From the NCBI RefSeq assembly GCF_030656345.1, contig NZ_JAUSNR010000007.1:47365-111364 (forward strand): 64,000 nucleotides of DNA, written 5' to 3'. Positions 26,820-36,194 of this stretch are shown piece after piece; position 1 is the stretch's first letter; each line of letters starts with the position of its first letter. The position numbers and the translations under genes were made by a program. The stretch comes from Pseudotabrizicola sp. Its GTDB lineage: Bacteria > Pseudomonadota > Alphaproteobacteria > Rhodobacterales > Rhodobacteraceae. Below the pieces are notes generated by a model, which searched no databases, was not told the DNA's origin, and saw only the letters and a list, made by a program, of their open reading frames with translations.

Positions 26820-28082
26820 ATGAAGCGACATATTATCGGAACCGTTTCGGCTGCGGCGCTGCTGCTGCCGGGGGCGGCATTTGCGCAGGACACAATCAAG
26901 GTCGGCATTCTTGTGGCATTGGAGGGTGCCTTTGCCGAAGGGGGTGCGGACGCTGTGCGCAACGTCGAACTGGCGCTGCAGCAGGCGGGTGGCATGGCCG
27001 GGGGCAAGACGATTGAAACCGTGATTGCGCCCACCGACACCACGCCTGACACCGCCGTCCGTCAGGCCCGCCGGCTGATTGAGCAGGATGGGGTGGATAT
27101 CATCCTTGGCCCGCTGTCCGGATCGGAAGGCATCGCGATGCGCGACTATGCCAAGACCATTCCGGACAAGACGGTCATCAACGGCATCTCCGGCGCGCTG
27201 GAGACAACATGGGTTGACCCGGCACCGAACTTCTTCCGCTTCAATCTGGACGGGGCGCAATGGGGATCGGGCCTTGGGGCCTATGTGGTCAATGAAAAGG
27301 GCTGGAACCGGGTTGTGACGGTCGCGGCCGACTATTCGTTCGGCTACACCAACTTTCTCGGCTTTGCCGTCGACTTCTGCAAATCAGGCGGCGAAATTGT
27401 CGAAAAGTTTTGGGTACCGCTGGGCAGCAGCGACTTTGGCGGCGTGATCGCGGCCCTCCCGGATGATGTGGATGCCATCTATCTGGGGATGGGTGGCACG
27501 GATGCCATCAACTTCCTGAACCAGTTCGAACAGGCGGGTGCCGAGACCAATCTGATCGGCGGTTCGATCATGGCAGATGCCACGGTTCTGGGCTCGCGCG
27601 GGCGGGCAAAGGAGGCGCTGATCGGCACGCCGACTTCGGGTCCGCTGGCCAATGACAACCCCGATGAGGCGTGGCAGACCTATCTGCAGGCCTATCAGGA
27701 GGCCTTCCCTGAAAATGAGCGGCTCCCGACGCCTTCGCTGTTTGGCGTCGGCTACTACAATGCCACGCTGGCGATGATCGCGGGGCTGAACGCTGTGAAC
27801 GGCGATATGGGCGAGGGTCAGGCGGCACTGCACGAGGCCTTGTCGTCGCTGTCGCTCGACACACCGCTGGGCAATGTGACGCTGAACGAAAACCGTCAGG
27901 CGACCGGGTCGGTCTTTGTGACCGAGGTGGTCGAGGGGGCCGATGGCAATCTGACCAGCACGTTCAAGGCCCGCACCGATGGTGTGACCCAGACGCTGGG
28001 CATGACGGCGGAAGAATTCACCGCCATGGGCCTGCCGTCGCGCGACAATCCGGATTGCACCGCATTGGGCGGGAAAGGCTGA
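26820..28082 (+). CDS. HAAT-type ABC transporter substrate-binding protein (LivK-like)
   Basis: 420 aa from ATG 26820, with GGAGGAAT upstream. Signal peptide MKRHIIGTVSAAALLLPGAAFAQ has a likely cut after AFA. The mature protein has the type I periplasmic binding fold of the branched-chain/amide/aromatic family: IKVGILVALEGAFAEGGADAVRNVELALQ, DTTPDTAVRQARRLIEQDGVDIILGPLSGSEG. It delivers its ligand to the permeases encoded at 30.4-33.2 kb. An Fe-ADH-like and an AraC gene separate them. The ligand cannot be told from sequence; in such clusters it is often aromatic or heterocyclic rather than an amino acid. Confidence 0.92.
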   Translation: MKRHIIGTVSAAALLLPGAAFAQDTIKVGILVALEGAFAEGGADAVRNVELALQQAGGMAGGKTIETVIAPTDTTPDTAVRQARRLIEQDGVDIILGPLSGSEGIAMRDYAKTIPDKTVINGISGALETTWVDPAPNFFRFNLDGAQWGSGLGAYVVNEKGWNRVVTVAADYSFGYTNFLGFAVDFCKSGGEIVEKFWVPLGSSDFGGVIAALPDDVDAIYLGMGGTDAINFLNQFEQAGAETNLIGGSIMADATVLGSRGRAKEALIGTPTSGPLANDNPDEAWQTYLQAYQEAFPENERLPTPSLFGVGYYNATLAMIAGLNAVNGDMGEGQAALHEALSSLSLDTPLGNVTLNENRQATGSVFVTEVVEGADGNLTSTFKARTDGVTQTLGMTAEEFTAMGLPSRDNPDCTALGGKG

Positions 28083-28106
28083 TCTGCCGCTGCTGCGACG
28101 ACTTGT

Positions 28107-28130
28107 CCGGGCGACCTTCAGGCCGCCCGG
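28107..28130 (+). promoter_or_regulatory. Stem-loop between the SBP and downstream genes
   Basis: CCGGGCG and CGCCCGG pair around a 10-nt loop, 25 bp after the SBP stop, without a U-tract. Such hairpins often stabilise the binding-protein part of a transporter transcript so that SBP is made in excess. Confidence 0.5.
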
Positions 28131-28181
28131 CCATTTCAGCAAGGCCGGTCGCAGAAAGCGGTTCCCAAAAGGCCGCGTCCC

Positions 28182-29270
28182 ATGTCCCTGATCACCTATC
28201 TCACGCGCATCCATTTTGCTGACCGCGTCCTGGAAGACGCGTTGTCAGAAGAATTGCGCATTCTTAAGGTCCACCGCCCTCTTGTGGTCACAGACGATTC
28301 GAGCGGGATCGAGGATGCTTATGACCGGCTGCAGGATGCCATGCCGCGCGGTTGCACGCCGAACCGGGTCGCCGTGACGGCGGCAACCGGGGCTGTCGCG
28401 CGGTCGCTTGCGTCAACGGTTCACGGTTTTGCCTGTGATGCGGTGCTGGCCCTTGGCGGCGCGGTGGCACTTGGTCTTGCCCGCCGCGTGGTGCAGGGTC
28501 TTCCGCACCGGCCGGGCGCGCCCGAATGGCCACTTATCACCATTCCGATGACGACCGAAACCGTGGGTCTCGGGCCGTTGCCGACCTCGCTGGCCGAGGC
28601 AGGGCCGCGTCTTGGGACCGGCAAGTCCCGGCGCGGTCCGGGCATGGTTCCGACCATGGTCCTTTGCGATCCGACGCTGACGCTGGGGGCCGGGCAAGAG
28701 GCAACGGCGGCGGCCGGCATGGATGCGCTGACCCATTGTATCGAGGCCTATCTGGGCGCGGGATGGAACCCGCCCGCCGATGGGATTGCGCTGGATGGTG
28801 TGCGCCGGGCGGCGGGGCATCTTGAGCGGGCTGTCAGCGATGGCAACGACCTGGGCGCGCGGCGTGAACTGCTGGCGACCGCCCTGAATGCCGGTCTGGT
28901 CACGCAAAAGGGGCTTGGCGCGGTACACGCACTGGCCTACGCTATCGAGGCAGAGACCGGATCGCCGTACCGGCACGGCTGGCTGCATGCGTCGATCCTG
29001 CCGCCGGTGCTCAAGTTCAACGCGCCCGCAGTCGGGGACCGCTACGATCTGGTGTTGCAGGCGATGGGTGCGCCGCCGGGGGCGTCTCTGTCCGATGCGC
29101 TGGCAGCGCTGGGGGCGCGGTTGTCGCTGCCGCTCTGCCTTGGCCCGATTGCCGCGGATGTCAGCCACCGTATTGCCCGCCGGGCCGAGGAAGACCCCGC
29201 CACACGCACCAATCCGCGCCACATCACGGCGGCAGATTATCAGCGGATGCTGGAAGGGGCTCAGCGATGA
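28182..29270 (+). CDS. Iron-containing alcohol dehydrogenase / maleylacetate reductase-like protein with altered motifs
   Basis: 362 aa. The C-terminal half keeps the Fe-ADH hallmark GMDALTHCIEAYLG, giving the Asp and first His metal ligands, then GAVHALAYAIEAE and YRHGWLHASILPPVLKFN, where the two remaining His ligands align. The catalytic-loop His that follows the third ligand by 4 residues in FucO-type enzymes is Tyr here (HALAY). The NAD motif, normally GGGSxxDxAK, reads LGGAVALGLARRV with no Asp or Lys. So the fold is clear but cofactor and reaction may differ from family norms. Maleylacetate reductase is an alternative given the catabolic setting. Confidence 0.75.
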   Translation: MSLITYLTRIHFADRVLEDALSEELRILKVHRPLVVTDDSSGIEDAYDRLQDAMPRGCTPNRVAVTAATGAVARSLASTVHGFACDAVLALGGAVALGLARRVVQGLPHRPGAPEWPLITIPMTTETVGLGPLPTSLAEAGPRLGTGKSRRGPGMVPTMVLCDPTLTLGAGQEATAAAGMDALTHCIEAYLGAGWNPPADGIALDGVRRAAGHLERAVSDGNDLGARRELLATALNAGLVTQKGLGAVHALAYAIEAETGSPYRHGWLHASILPPVLKFNAPAVGDRYDLVLQAMGAPPGASLSDALAALGARLSLPLCLGPIAADVSHRIARRAEEDPATRTNPRHITAADYQRMLEGAQR

Positions 29271-29364
29271 AAGGGGGCATCGCACCGCAAACAGGGTTGT
29301 TTAACTGCGTCGTTACCCTAAGCTTTAACGCGGACTGCATCGCAAGATTGCGGGAGGGAGGAGA

Positions 29365-30204
29365 ATGAGTTCTGCACTCGCCGTGTTTCACGGGCCGTTC
29401 GGTCGTGTCTGCCTGTATGGTATGGACCGGTCGATGGTGCCTCATGCCCACCGCGAAGGGCATCTGATCTTTCATGTTCAGGGCCCCCCCAGCCAGGTGG
29501 TTGTCGAAGGGCGCACATTTCCGTTTTCGGCCGGGCAGGCGGTGGCGATCAGCCCCTGGCAGCCGCATTATTACCAGACGCTGGACCACAGCACGCCCAC
29601 GCTCGCGCTGGTGTGTTATATCCGCCCTGCATGGTTTCTGGAAGCCAGCCGCCGGTCGACAGCATCGCTGCGCTTTGGCCGTGTGGGGATAGAGGTGACC
29701 GATCCGCTGGCAAGGCTGGTCTATGCCAACGCCCATGCAATGCTGGATGCCGAACACGACGATCCGTTCATCGAAGAGCGTCTGTGTGCGCTGACCCAAG
29801 GGTGTTTCGACCAGTCCTGGCAATGGACCGAGCGCGGGGCGGGGTTCGTCGGGCAAGACCTGCCGATGCGCGATTTTCGTGTGCGCAAGGCCATGCGCCT
29901 GTTCCGCGACCAGCTTGGCGAGCCGTTCGACATGGACGCCGTGGCGCGCGAGGTTGGTCTGTCCCGTCCCCATTTCTTCAAACTGTTCCGCCTGCAGATC
30001 GGCGTGACGCCGAACGTCTATCTGAACGCGCTGCGGATGGAGCATGCCATCGAGCGGCTGTCGGCAGGGCAGGCTGCCGTGGCCGAGATCGGGTTCGACC
30101 TGGGGTTTTCCAGCCAGGCGAGTTTTTCGCGGTTCTTCATCGCCAATGGGGTGGTGGCACCCAGCGCCTACCGGCGCAGCGTGCAGGTCTCTGCCGCCCT
30201 GTAA
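29365..30204 (+). CDS. AraC-family transcriptional regulator
   Basis: 279 aa from ATG 29365, with GGGAGGAGA upstream. The N-terminal cupin-like sensor (about 1-150) has MVPHAHREGHLIFHVQG and SPWQPHYYQTLDHS. The C-terminal AraC double HTH (about 175-270) has FDMDAVAREVGLSRPHFFKLFRLQIGVTPNVYLNALRMEHA and AVAEIGFDLGFSSQASFSRFF. Its position inside the cluster, between the binding protein and permeases, makes it the likely inducer-responsive activator of the pathway. The His-rich cupin patch could bind a small ligand. Confidence 0.93.
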   Translation: MSSALAVFHGPFGRVCLYGMDRSMVPHAHREGHLIFHVQGPPSQVVVEGRTFPFSAGQAVAISPWQPHYYQTLDHSTPTLALVCYIRPAWFLEASRRSTASLRFGRVGIEVTDPLARLVYANAHAMLDAEHDDPFIEERLCALTQGCFDQSWQWTERGAGFVGQDLPMRDFRVRKAMRLFRDQLGEPFDMDAVAREVGLSRPHFFKLFRLQIGVTPNVYLNALRMEHAIERLSAGQAAVAEIGFDLGFSSQASFSRFFIANGVVAPSAYRRSVQVSAAL

Positions 30205-30354
30205 CGGGCTGATCTTTTCCCGACACAGGCGCATTTGCCGACCCCGGGGGCAAGGAACAGACTGTCGGGTATGCCCTTTCTTCGCCCCGCAGCCTAGCGT
30301 TTTACGGGGGAACGGCCATCCGCAGGATCGCCAAGAGGAGCAACAACGTCACCA

Positions 30355-31368
30355 ATGCACAGGTTTGCCACGCGCCATCCGGTCTGGGCCTTCGTCATCG
30401 CCATTGCGGCGGTGCTTGTGCTGTGGCTGATCTTCGCCCCCTGGCCTGCAGGTCTGGAACAGGTGATGGGCCGCAAGCGCGTCTTTCTGAATGCAGTGTT
30501 TGGCGGCATCACGCTTGGGGCCCTTTATTTTCTGGTGGCGTCCGGATTTACACTGATCTTCGGGCTGATGCGGAATGTGAACCTGGCGCATGGGTCGCTG
30601 TACCTGATCGGCGGCTATCTGGGATATGAGGTTTCCGATGCGACGGGGTCATGGCTGCTGGCCTTTCCGGTGGTGTTTGTCGTCGTCGCGGCGCTGGGCC
30701 TTGTTTTGCAACATCAGGTGTTTCGCCGGATGGAGGGACAGGATCTGCGCCAGACCATGGTGACCATCGGCCTGTCCATCGTTCTGGCCGATATCATGCT
30801 GTGGACCTGGGGCGGGCAGTCCTACACGGTGCTGGCCCCTGACTGGTTGTCGGGGCCGGTGGAACTGCCCATCATCAGCGGGATCGGGCAGGACGGGACC
30901 CCAGCCTACTTGCGTTATCCCAGCGTGCGCATCGCCATTCTGGTGGCGGCCATCCTGATCGGCCTTGCGATGTGGCTGGTTCTGAACCGCACACGGCTTG
31001 GCATGCTGATCCGCGCCGGCGTGGACGATCGCGAGATGCTGGCGGCGTCCGGGGTGCGGATTCAGGTGGTGTTTCTGGGCGTGTTTGCCTTCGGGGCCGG
31101 GCTGGCGGGCATCGCCGGGATCGTGGGCGGCACGTTTCAGTCTCTGTCGCCCGGTGAGGATACGCGGTTTTTGCTGGCCAGTCTGGTGGTGGTGATCGTA
31201 GGCGGCATGGGGTCCATTCCCGGCGCTGCCCTCGGTGCGGTGATCATCGGGCTGGCGGAACAACTGGGCCTTGTCTATGCGCCGACCTATTCGGTCGTCT
31301 CCACCTTCCTGATCATGGCGGTTGTGCTGGCCTTCCGCCCGCAGGGATTGCTGGGAGAGGGGCGCTGA
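30355..31368 (+). CDS. livH: HAAT ABC transporter permease (LivH-like)
   Basis: 337 aa. A multi-pass permease of the branched-chain family. An N-terminal TM (WAFVIAIAAVLVLWLIFA) precedes the LivH core with FGGITLGALYFLVASGFTLIFGLMRNVNLAHGSLYLIGGYL, which is the family signature. The EAA-like loop shows GMLIRAGVDDREMLAASGVRIQ. It overlaps livM at a shared base run (TGATG), so translation is coupled. It has an extra cytosolic/TM N-terminus of about 45 aa compared with a typical LivH. Confidence 0.93.
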   Translation: MHRFATRHPVWAFVIAIAAVLVLWLIFAPWPAGLEQVMGRKRVFLNAVFGGITLGALYFLVASGFTLIFGLMRNVNLAHGSLYLIGGYLGYEVSDATGSWLLAFPVVFVVVAALGLVLQHQVFRRMEGQDLRQTMVTIGLSIVLADIMLWTWGGQSYTVLAPDWLSGPVELPIISGIGQDGTPAYLRYPSVRIAILVAAILIGLAMWLVLNRTRLGMLIRAGVDDREMLAASGVRIQVVFLGVFAFGAGLAGIAGIVGGTFQSLSPGEDTRFLLASLVVVIVGGMGSIPGAALGAVIIGLAEQLGLVYAPTYSVVSTFLIMAVVLAFRPQGLLGEGR

Positions 31369-32414
31369 TGTCCGTGGTTGACCGCGATGCACCAGCCGTG
31401 CGGCTGTCTTTGATCGAGCGGGTGGACCCGGTGTGGTGGGTTATCGGGCTTGTGTTGCTGGCCATGCCCGCCTTTGCATCGAATTTCTTTCTGTTTCAGG
31501 TCTTTGGCTGGACCTTCATCCTTGGGATGATCGCGCTCAGTCTGATGTTCCTGGCGGGTTATGGCGGTATGGTCAGCCTGTTGCAGATGACGGTTGCGGC
31601 GCTGGCGGGCTATATGGTGGCGATCCTTGGCACCTCCGGGGTCGCGCTGAGCATCGGCTTGCCATGGTGGATCCATATCCCGGCGGCCATCCTCATCGCG
31701 GCGATCTTTGCCACGCTGATTGGCGCGCTGGCGGTGCGGACCGAAGGGATCTACACCATCATGATCACCCTCGCCATTGCCTCGGCCTTCTTTTACTTCA
31801 CCCGTCAGAACTACGGTGTGTTCAACGGCTATTCCGGCTTCAACCTGGTGGTCCCGCCGCGTCTGTTCGGGGTCGACTGGCGCCAGCCGGTGCCGTTCTA
31901 CTATCTGACGCTGGGCTGCGCGGTTCTGTCCTATGCCGCCGTTGTCTATGTGTCGCGCGCGCCGTTCGGGCTGGCGTTGCAGGGCGTGCGCGACAACCCG
32001 CGCCGGATGGCAGCCCTTGGGTTTTCCGTCACGGCGCACCGCATCGCGGCCTATACTTTTGCCAGTGTGATTGCCGCCATGGGGGGCATTCTGCTGGTCT
32101 GGCAAAATGCGCAGATCTCGCCGGGCACAGCAGGTCTGCCGGCGGTGTTCGACATTCTGGTGATTGCCGTGGTGGGCGGACTTAAGCGGCCCATTGGCCC
32201 CTTTATCGGTGCGCTCATCTACGTGCTGTTGCGCGTGTTCTCGCCCGATGTGCTGCTGGCCTTTGGGCTGTCGGGGGAACGCTTCAAGCTGATCATCGGG
32301 CTGGGCTTTCTGCTGATCGTGTTCTTCTCTCCTGATGGTGTGCTTGGCCTGTGGGAAAAATGGCGCGCCCGTCAGGCCCGGGGGTCAGATCCCTTGCGCG
32401 GAGGGCGGCCATGA
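31368..32414 (+). CDS. livM: HAAT ABC transporter permease (LivM-like)
   Basis: 348 aa, the second permease. LivM signatures: IALSLMFLAGYGGMVSLLQMTVAALAGYMVAI, LAVRTEGIYTIMITLAIASAFFY and FGLALQGVRDNPRRMAALGF, the last being the cytosolic coupling loop. The C-terminus is FFSPDGVLGLWEKWRARQARG. The start follows the livH stop in an overlapping TGATG and the stop overlaps the livG start, so this is a tight operon. The standard family motif GYGGQVSLG is a variant here (GYGGMVSLL). Confidence 0.93.
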   Translation: MSVVDRDAPAVRLSLIERVDPVWWVIGLVLLAMPAFASNFFLFQVFGWTFILGMIALSLMFLAGYGGMVSLLQMTVAALAGYMVAILGTSGVALSIGLPWWIHIPAAILIAAIFATLIGALAVRTEGIYTIMITLAIASAFFYFTRQNYGVFNGYSGFNLVVPPRLFGVDWRQPVPFYYLTLGCAVLSYAAVVYVSRAPFGLALQGVRDNPRRMAALGFSVTAHRIAAYTFASVIAAMGGILLVWQNAQISPGTAGLPAVFDILVIAVVGGLKRPIGPFIGALIYVLLRVFSPDVLLAFGLSGERFKLIIGLGFLLIVFFSPDGVLGLWEKWRARQARGSDPLRGGRP

Positions 32415-33202
32415 CGATGCTTGATGCCGCTGCCGACCGGCTGGGGTCCGTCAGTTCCGGCAATGCGCTGGAGTTGCGCGGTGTGACCAAGATGTTCGGC
32501 GCACTGGCCGCGATTTCCGACATCACCCTGTCGGTCCGTCCGGGGGAACGGCGGGCCGTGCTGGGGTCGAACGGGGCGGGCAAGACCACGCTGTTCAATT
32601 GCGTGACCGGGGACTTTTTGCCGACATCCGGCACGATCCGGCTGTTTGGCGAGGATGTGACGGCCTTTCCCGCCCATGAACGCATCCGCCGTGGCCTGCG
32701 CCGGACCTACCAGATATCGCTGCTGTTCGGTGGGCTGACGGTGGCCGACAACGTCTACCTTGCCTGCCGGGGTGTCAGCCGCAGCCGGTTTTCCCTTGTG
32801 CGTCCGCGTCGGGGCGACCCTTTGCTGATCCGCGCGGCAGAACTGATCGAGGCGGTTCACATGACCGCCTCGCGCCATGCGATGGTGTCCGACCTGTCCT
32901 ACGGCCAGCAGCGCCAGCTTGAAATCGCGCTGGCGCTGGCGGGTGCCCCGCGCTTCATCCTGTTTGACGAACCGGCAGCGGGCCTGTCGCCGACCGAGCG
33001 GCAGGAGCTGGTGGCGATCCTCACCGGGCTGCCGCGCCACATCGGGTTCATCATCATCGAGCATGACATGGATGTGGCGCTGCGCGTGGCCGAAAACGTG
33101 ACGATGATGCACAACGGCCGCATTTTCAAAGAGGGCACCCCGGCCGAGATCGAGGGCGACCCCGAGGTTCAGGCGCTGTATCTCGGAGGTGGCCATGACT
33201 GA
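32411..33202 (+). CDS. livG: HAAT ABC transporter ATPase (LivG-like)
   Basis: 263 aa from ATG 32411, which overlaps the livM stop by 4 bp. Walker A is [16 protein letters not shown], the signature is [19 protein letters not shown] and Walker B is [13 protein letters not shown]. The LivG-type Q-loop segment [23 protein letters not shown] is present. It powers the importer with the LivF-like fusion protein encoded next, whose start lies 8 bp inside this gene. The track's 32351 start has no ribosome-binding site and lies inside livM. Confidence 0.94.
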   Translation: MTMLDAAADRLGSVSSGNALELRGVTKMFGALAAISDITLSVRPGERRAVLGSNGAGKTTLFNCVTGDFLPTSGTIRLFGEDVTAFPAHERIRRGLRRTYQISLLFGGLTVADNVYLACRGVSRSRFSLVRPRRGDPLLIRAAELIEAVHMTASRHAMVSDLSYGQQRQLEIALALAGAPRFILFDEPAAGLSPTERQELVAILTGLPRHIGFIIIEHDMDVALRVAENVTMMHNGRIFKEGTPAEIEGDPEVQALYLGGGHD

Positions 33203-35360
33203 GCGCAAGGGACCCGCCGCGCTGGAGGTGCGTGGTCTGAACGTCTATTATGGGGCCAGTCATGCCCTGCAGGGGGTGGACCTGCGGCTGTCGGGCGGCG
33301 TGCTGTCGGTCGTCGGGCGCAACGGCATGGGCAAGACCACGCTGTGCAAGGCGATCATGGGGTTGGTGCCGGTGTCTTCGGGCACGATCACCTTTGCGGG
33401 CCAGCCGCTGGTGGGCAAGGGATCTGCCGAGATTGCGAACATGGGCATTGGCTATGTGCCGCAGGGGCGCCGGCTGTGGCGGTCGCTGACCGTGGACGAA
33501 CATCTGCGCATGATGGCGGGCAGGCGGCCCGGCCCCTGGACCGTTGACCGGGTCTATGCAACCTTTCCGCGTCTGGCCGAGCGCAAGGGCAACGGCGGCG
33601 CGCAGCTTTCGGGGGGCGAGCAGCAGATGCTGGCAATTTCCCGCGCGCTTCTGGCCAACCCGCGCCTTCTGGTGATGGACGAGCCGACCGAGGGCCTTGC
33701 CCCGGTGATCGTGGCGCAGGTCGAAGAGATGCTGGTCCGTCTGGCCGAGGACGGCGACATGGACGTGCTGGTGATCGAACAGAACATCGGCGTCGCCTGC
33801 GGCGTGGCCGATACGGTCGCAATCATGGTCAACGGGCGGATCAACCGCATCGCCCCCGCCCGCGAACTGGCCGCCGACCGCGAATTGCAACAGCGCCTGC
33901 TGGGTGTGGGCCGCCACGGCGAGGAGGATGCGCCCGAGGCACAGGCCGCCGCGCCTCAGGCCACCGACGCGCCGAAGGCCGCGAAAATCTACATGGCCAA
34001 TCCAAAGCCGCCGACCCGCTGGTCGCAGCCCGTGCCGGTGCTGCAGCTGGAACAGATGGCGCGGCTGCAGACCACGGCCCCGGTGGCGCTGGCGCAGGCC
34101 GAAATCCGCCCGCTCAGCGCCACGGGCGAACAGGTGGTGATCGTGGCCGGAACGCTGGACACCAAGGGCGACGAGCTGCGCTATATCCGCGACCTGATCC
34201 GCGCGGGTGGGCTGGCCGTGCGGATGGTGGACCTGTCCACCACCGGCGGCCATTTTGGGGCCGAAATCCCCGCCCATCAGGTCGCGGCTTTCCACCCGCG
34301 CGGGGCTGCGGGCGTGTTTACCGGCGACCGTGGCACGTCGGTTGCCGGCATGACCGAGGCTTTCACGCGCTGGATGGCGCGGGCCTCCGGGGTGGCGGGC
34401 GTGATTTCCGCAGGCGGGTCTGGGGGCACCGCGATGGTGGCCCCGGCGCTGCGCGGACTGCCCGTGGGCGTGCCCAAGCTGATCGTCTCGACCGTGGCGA
34501 GCGGCGAGGTGTCAAAATACGTCGGCCCCAGCGATATCATGATGATGCATTCGGTGGCCGATGTGCAGGGCCTGAATGCCATTACCGAAGAGGTGCTGGG
34601 CAACGCGGCACAGGCCATGATCGGCATGGTGCAGGCCCGCCGTGCCGCGCGCCCGCGCGCGGCTGGCAAACCTGCGATCGGGCTGACCATGTTCGGTGTC
34701 ACCACGCCTTGCGTCCAGCAGATCACCACGGCGCTGCGCGACGAATACGATTGCCTCGTGTTCCACGCCACCGGCATCGGCGGGCAGGCGATGGAAAAGC
34801 TGGTGGATGGCGGCAAGGTTCAGGGCGTCATCGACGTGACCACGACCGAGGTCTGCGACATGATGTGGGGCGGCGTCTTTCCGGCTACCGAAGACCGCTT
34901 CGGCGCGGTCATCCGCCGCCGCATGCCATACGTGGGATCGGTCGGCGCGCTGGATATGGTGAATTTTGGCGCACCCGACACCGTGCCCGAAAAATACCGT
35001 GGGCGGCTGTTTTATGAACACAACCCGCAGGTCACGCTGATGCGGACCACGCCTGCCGAGAACACCGCGATGGGCCGATGGATCGCCGCGCGGCTGAACG
35101 AGATGGAGGGGCCGGTGCGGTTCTTCCTGCCCGAGGGCGGCGTCTCGGCGCTGGATGCGCCCGGCCAGCCGTTTCACGATCCCGCCGCCCGCGCCGCCCT
35201 TTACACCGCGATCGGGGAAACGCTGCGCCAGACCGCGACGCGCCAGCTGATCCGCCTGCCGCATCATATCAATGATCCAGCCTTTTCCCAGGCGCTTGTC
35301 GCTGCGTTCCGCAGCCTGCATGGGGCCCCGAAAACCCGCCGAAAGGATGCCCGCAAATGA
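33195..35360 (+). CDS. LivF-type ABC ATPase fused to a Tm-1-like (UPF0261) ATP-binding domain
   Basis: 721 aa from ATG 33195, with GGAGGT 5 nt upstream. Residues 1-235 are a full LivF: Walker [17 protein letters not shown], signature [16 protein letters not shown], Walker [14 protein letters not shown]. An Ala/Pro-rich linker of about 75 aa follows. From about 312 comes [22 protein letters not shown], the start of a UPF0261/Tm-1 domain that continues to the end ([49 protein letters not shown]). Plant Tm-1 binds ATP and viral replication proteins; the bacterial role is unknown. Normal LivF proteins end near 235-240 aa. No frameshift or stop separates the halves, so the fusion is real in this sequence. 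Confidence 0.92.
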   Translation: MTERKGPAALEVRGLNVYYGASHALQGVDLRLSGGVLSVVGRNGMGKTTLCKAIMGLVPVSSGTITFAGQPLVGKGSAEIANMGIGYVPQGRRLWRSLTVDEHLRMMAGRRPGPWTVDRVYATFPRLAERKGNGGAQLSGGEQQMLAISRALLANPRLLVMDEPTEGLAPVIVAQVEEMLVRLAEDGDMDVLVIEQNIGVACGVADTVAIMVNGRINRIAPARELAADRELQQRLLGVGRHGEEDAPEAQAAAPQATDAPKAAKIYMANPKPPTRWSQPVPVLQLEQMARLQTTAPVALAQAEIRPLSATGEQVVIVAGTLDTKGDELRYIRDLIRAGGLAVRMVDLSTTGGHFGAEIPAHQVAAFHPRGAAGVFTGDRGTSVAGMTEAFTRWMARASGVAGVISAGGSGGTAMVAPALRGLPVGVPKLIVSTVASGEVSKYVGPSDIMMMHSVADVQGLNAITEEVLGNAAQAMIGMVQARRAARPRAAGKPAIGLTMFGVTTPCVQQITTALRDEYDCLVFHATGIGGQAMEKLVDGGKVQGVIDVTTTEVCDMMWGGVFPATEDRFGAVIRRRMPYVGSVGALDMVNFGAPDTVPEKYRGRLFYEHNPQVTLMRTTPAENTAMGRWIAARLNEMEGPVRFFLPEGGVSALDAPGQPFHDPAARAALYTAIGETLRQTATRQLIRLPHHINDPAFSQALVAAFRSLHGAPKTRRKDARK

Positions 35361-36184
35361 TCCGCCGCGACGATATCCTGCACAAGTTCCGTGGCATGAT
35401 CGCCGATGGCATTCCCATCGTGGGCGGCGGCGCGGGCACGGGCCTGTCGGCCAAATGCGAAGAGGCGGGCGGGATCGATCTGATCGTCATCTACAACTCG
35501 GGCCGCTACCGCATGGCGGGCCGGGGCTCGCTCGCAGGGCTGATGCCTTATGGCGACGCGAACGGCATCGTGGTCGAGATGGCCGCCGAGGTTTTGCCGG
35601 TGGTGAAGCACACCCCCGTTCTGGCCGGCGTCTGCGCCACCGACCCCTTCCGCCTGATGGATGTGTTTCTGGACGACCTCAAGCGGATCGGCTTTTCCGG
35701 TGTCCAGAACTTTCCCACCGTGGGGCTGATCGACGGCACCTTCCGCGCGAACCTTGAAGAAACCGGGATGAGCTATGCGCTGGAAGTGGAGATGATCGCC
35801 AAGGCCCGCGCCCGCGACATGCTGACCACGCCTTACGTGTTTGACGCGGCATCGGCGGCCGCCATGGCGGGGGCGGGGGCCGATATCATCGTGTGTCATC
35901 TGGGCCTGACCACCGGCGGCAGCATCGGGGCGGAAACCGCGCTGAAACTAAGCGATTGCCCGGCACTGGTTGATGACTGGGCCGCGGCGGCTCTGGCGGT
36001 GAACCCTGATGCCATCGTGCTGGTCCATGGCGGGCCGGTGGCGATGCCGGAGGATGCCGAATACGTCCTGAAAAATACAAAGCACTGCCACGGCTTCTAC
36101 GGAGCCTCTTCCATGGAGCGGCTGCCGACAGAGATGGCGCTGACCGAACAGACCAAGCGTTTCAAACAAATTCAAGGCCGATAG
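35357..36184 (+). CDS. Phosphoenolpyruvate hydrolase-family TIM-barrel protein (counterpart of the Tm-1 C-terminal half)
   Basis: 275 aa. Its start overlaps the fusion gene's stop in an ATGA. Family features: [78 protein letters not shown] and [19 protein letters not shown]. The family is annotated PEP hydrolase-like on structural grounds only. In plants the Tm-1 protein has a UPF0261 half followed by a TIM-barrel half of this kind, so here the two halves are split into neighbouring genes. A catabolic aldolase or hydrolase reaction is plausible. Confidence 0.88.
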   Translation: MIRRDDILHKFRGMIADGIPIVGGGAGTGLSAKCEEAGGIDLIVIYNSGRYRMAGRGSLAGLMPYGDANGIVVEMAAEVLPVVKHTPVLAGVCATDPFRLMDVFLDDLKRIGFSGVQNFPTVGLIDGTFRANLEETGMSYALEVEMIAKARARDMLTTPYVFDAASAAAMAGAGADIIVCHLGLTTGGSIGAETALKLSDCPALVDDWAAAALAVNPDAIVLVHGGPVAMPEDAEYVLKNTKHCHGFYGASSMERLPTEMALTEQTKRFKQIQGR

Positions 36185-36194
36185 GGAGCATGAC

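Noticed and set aside
33126-34295. 389-aa minus-strand ORF
   Set aside because: Mirror of the livF-Tm-1 fusion; His/Gln/Arg-rich without motifs.
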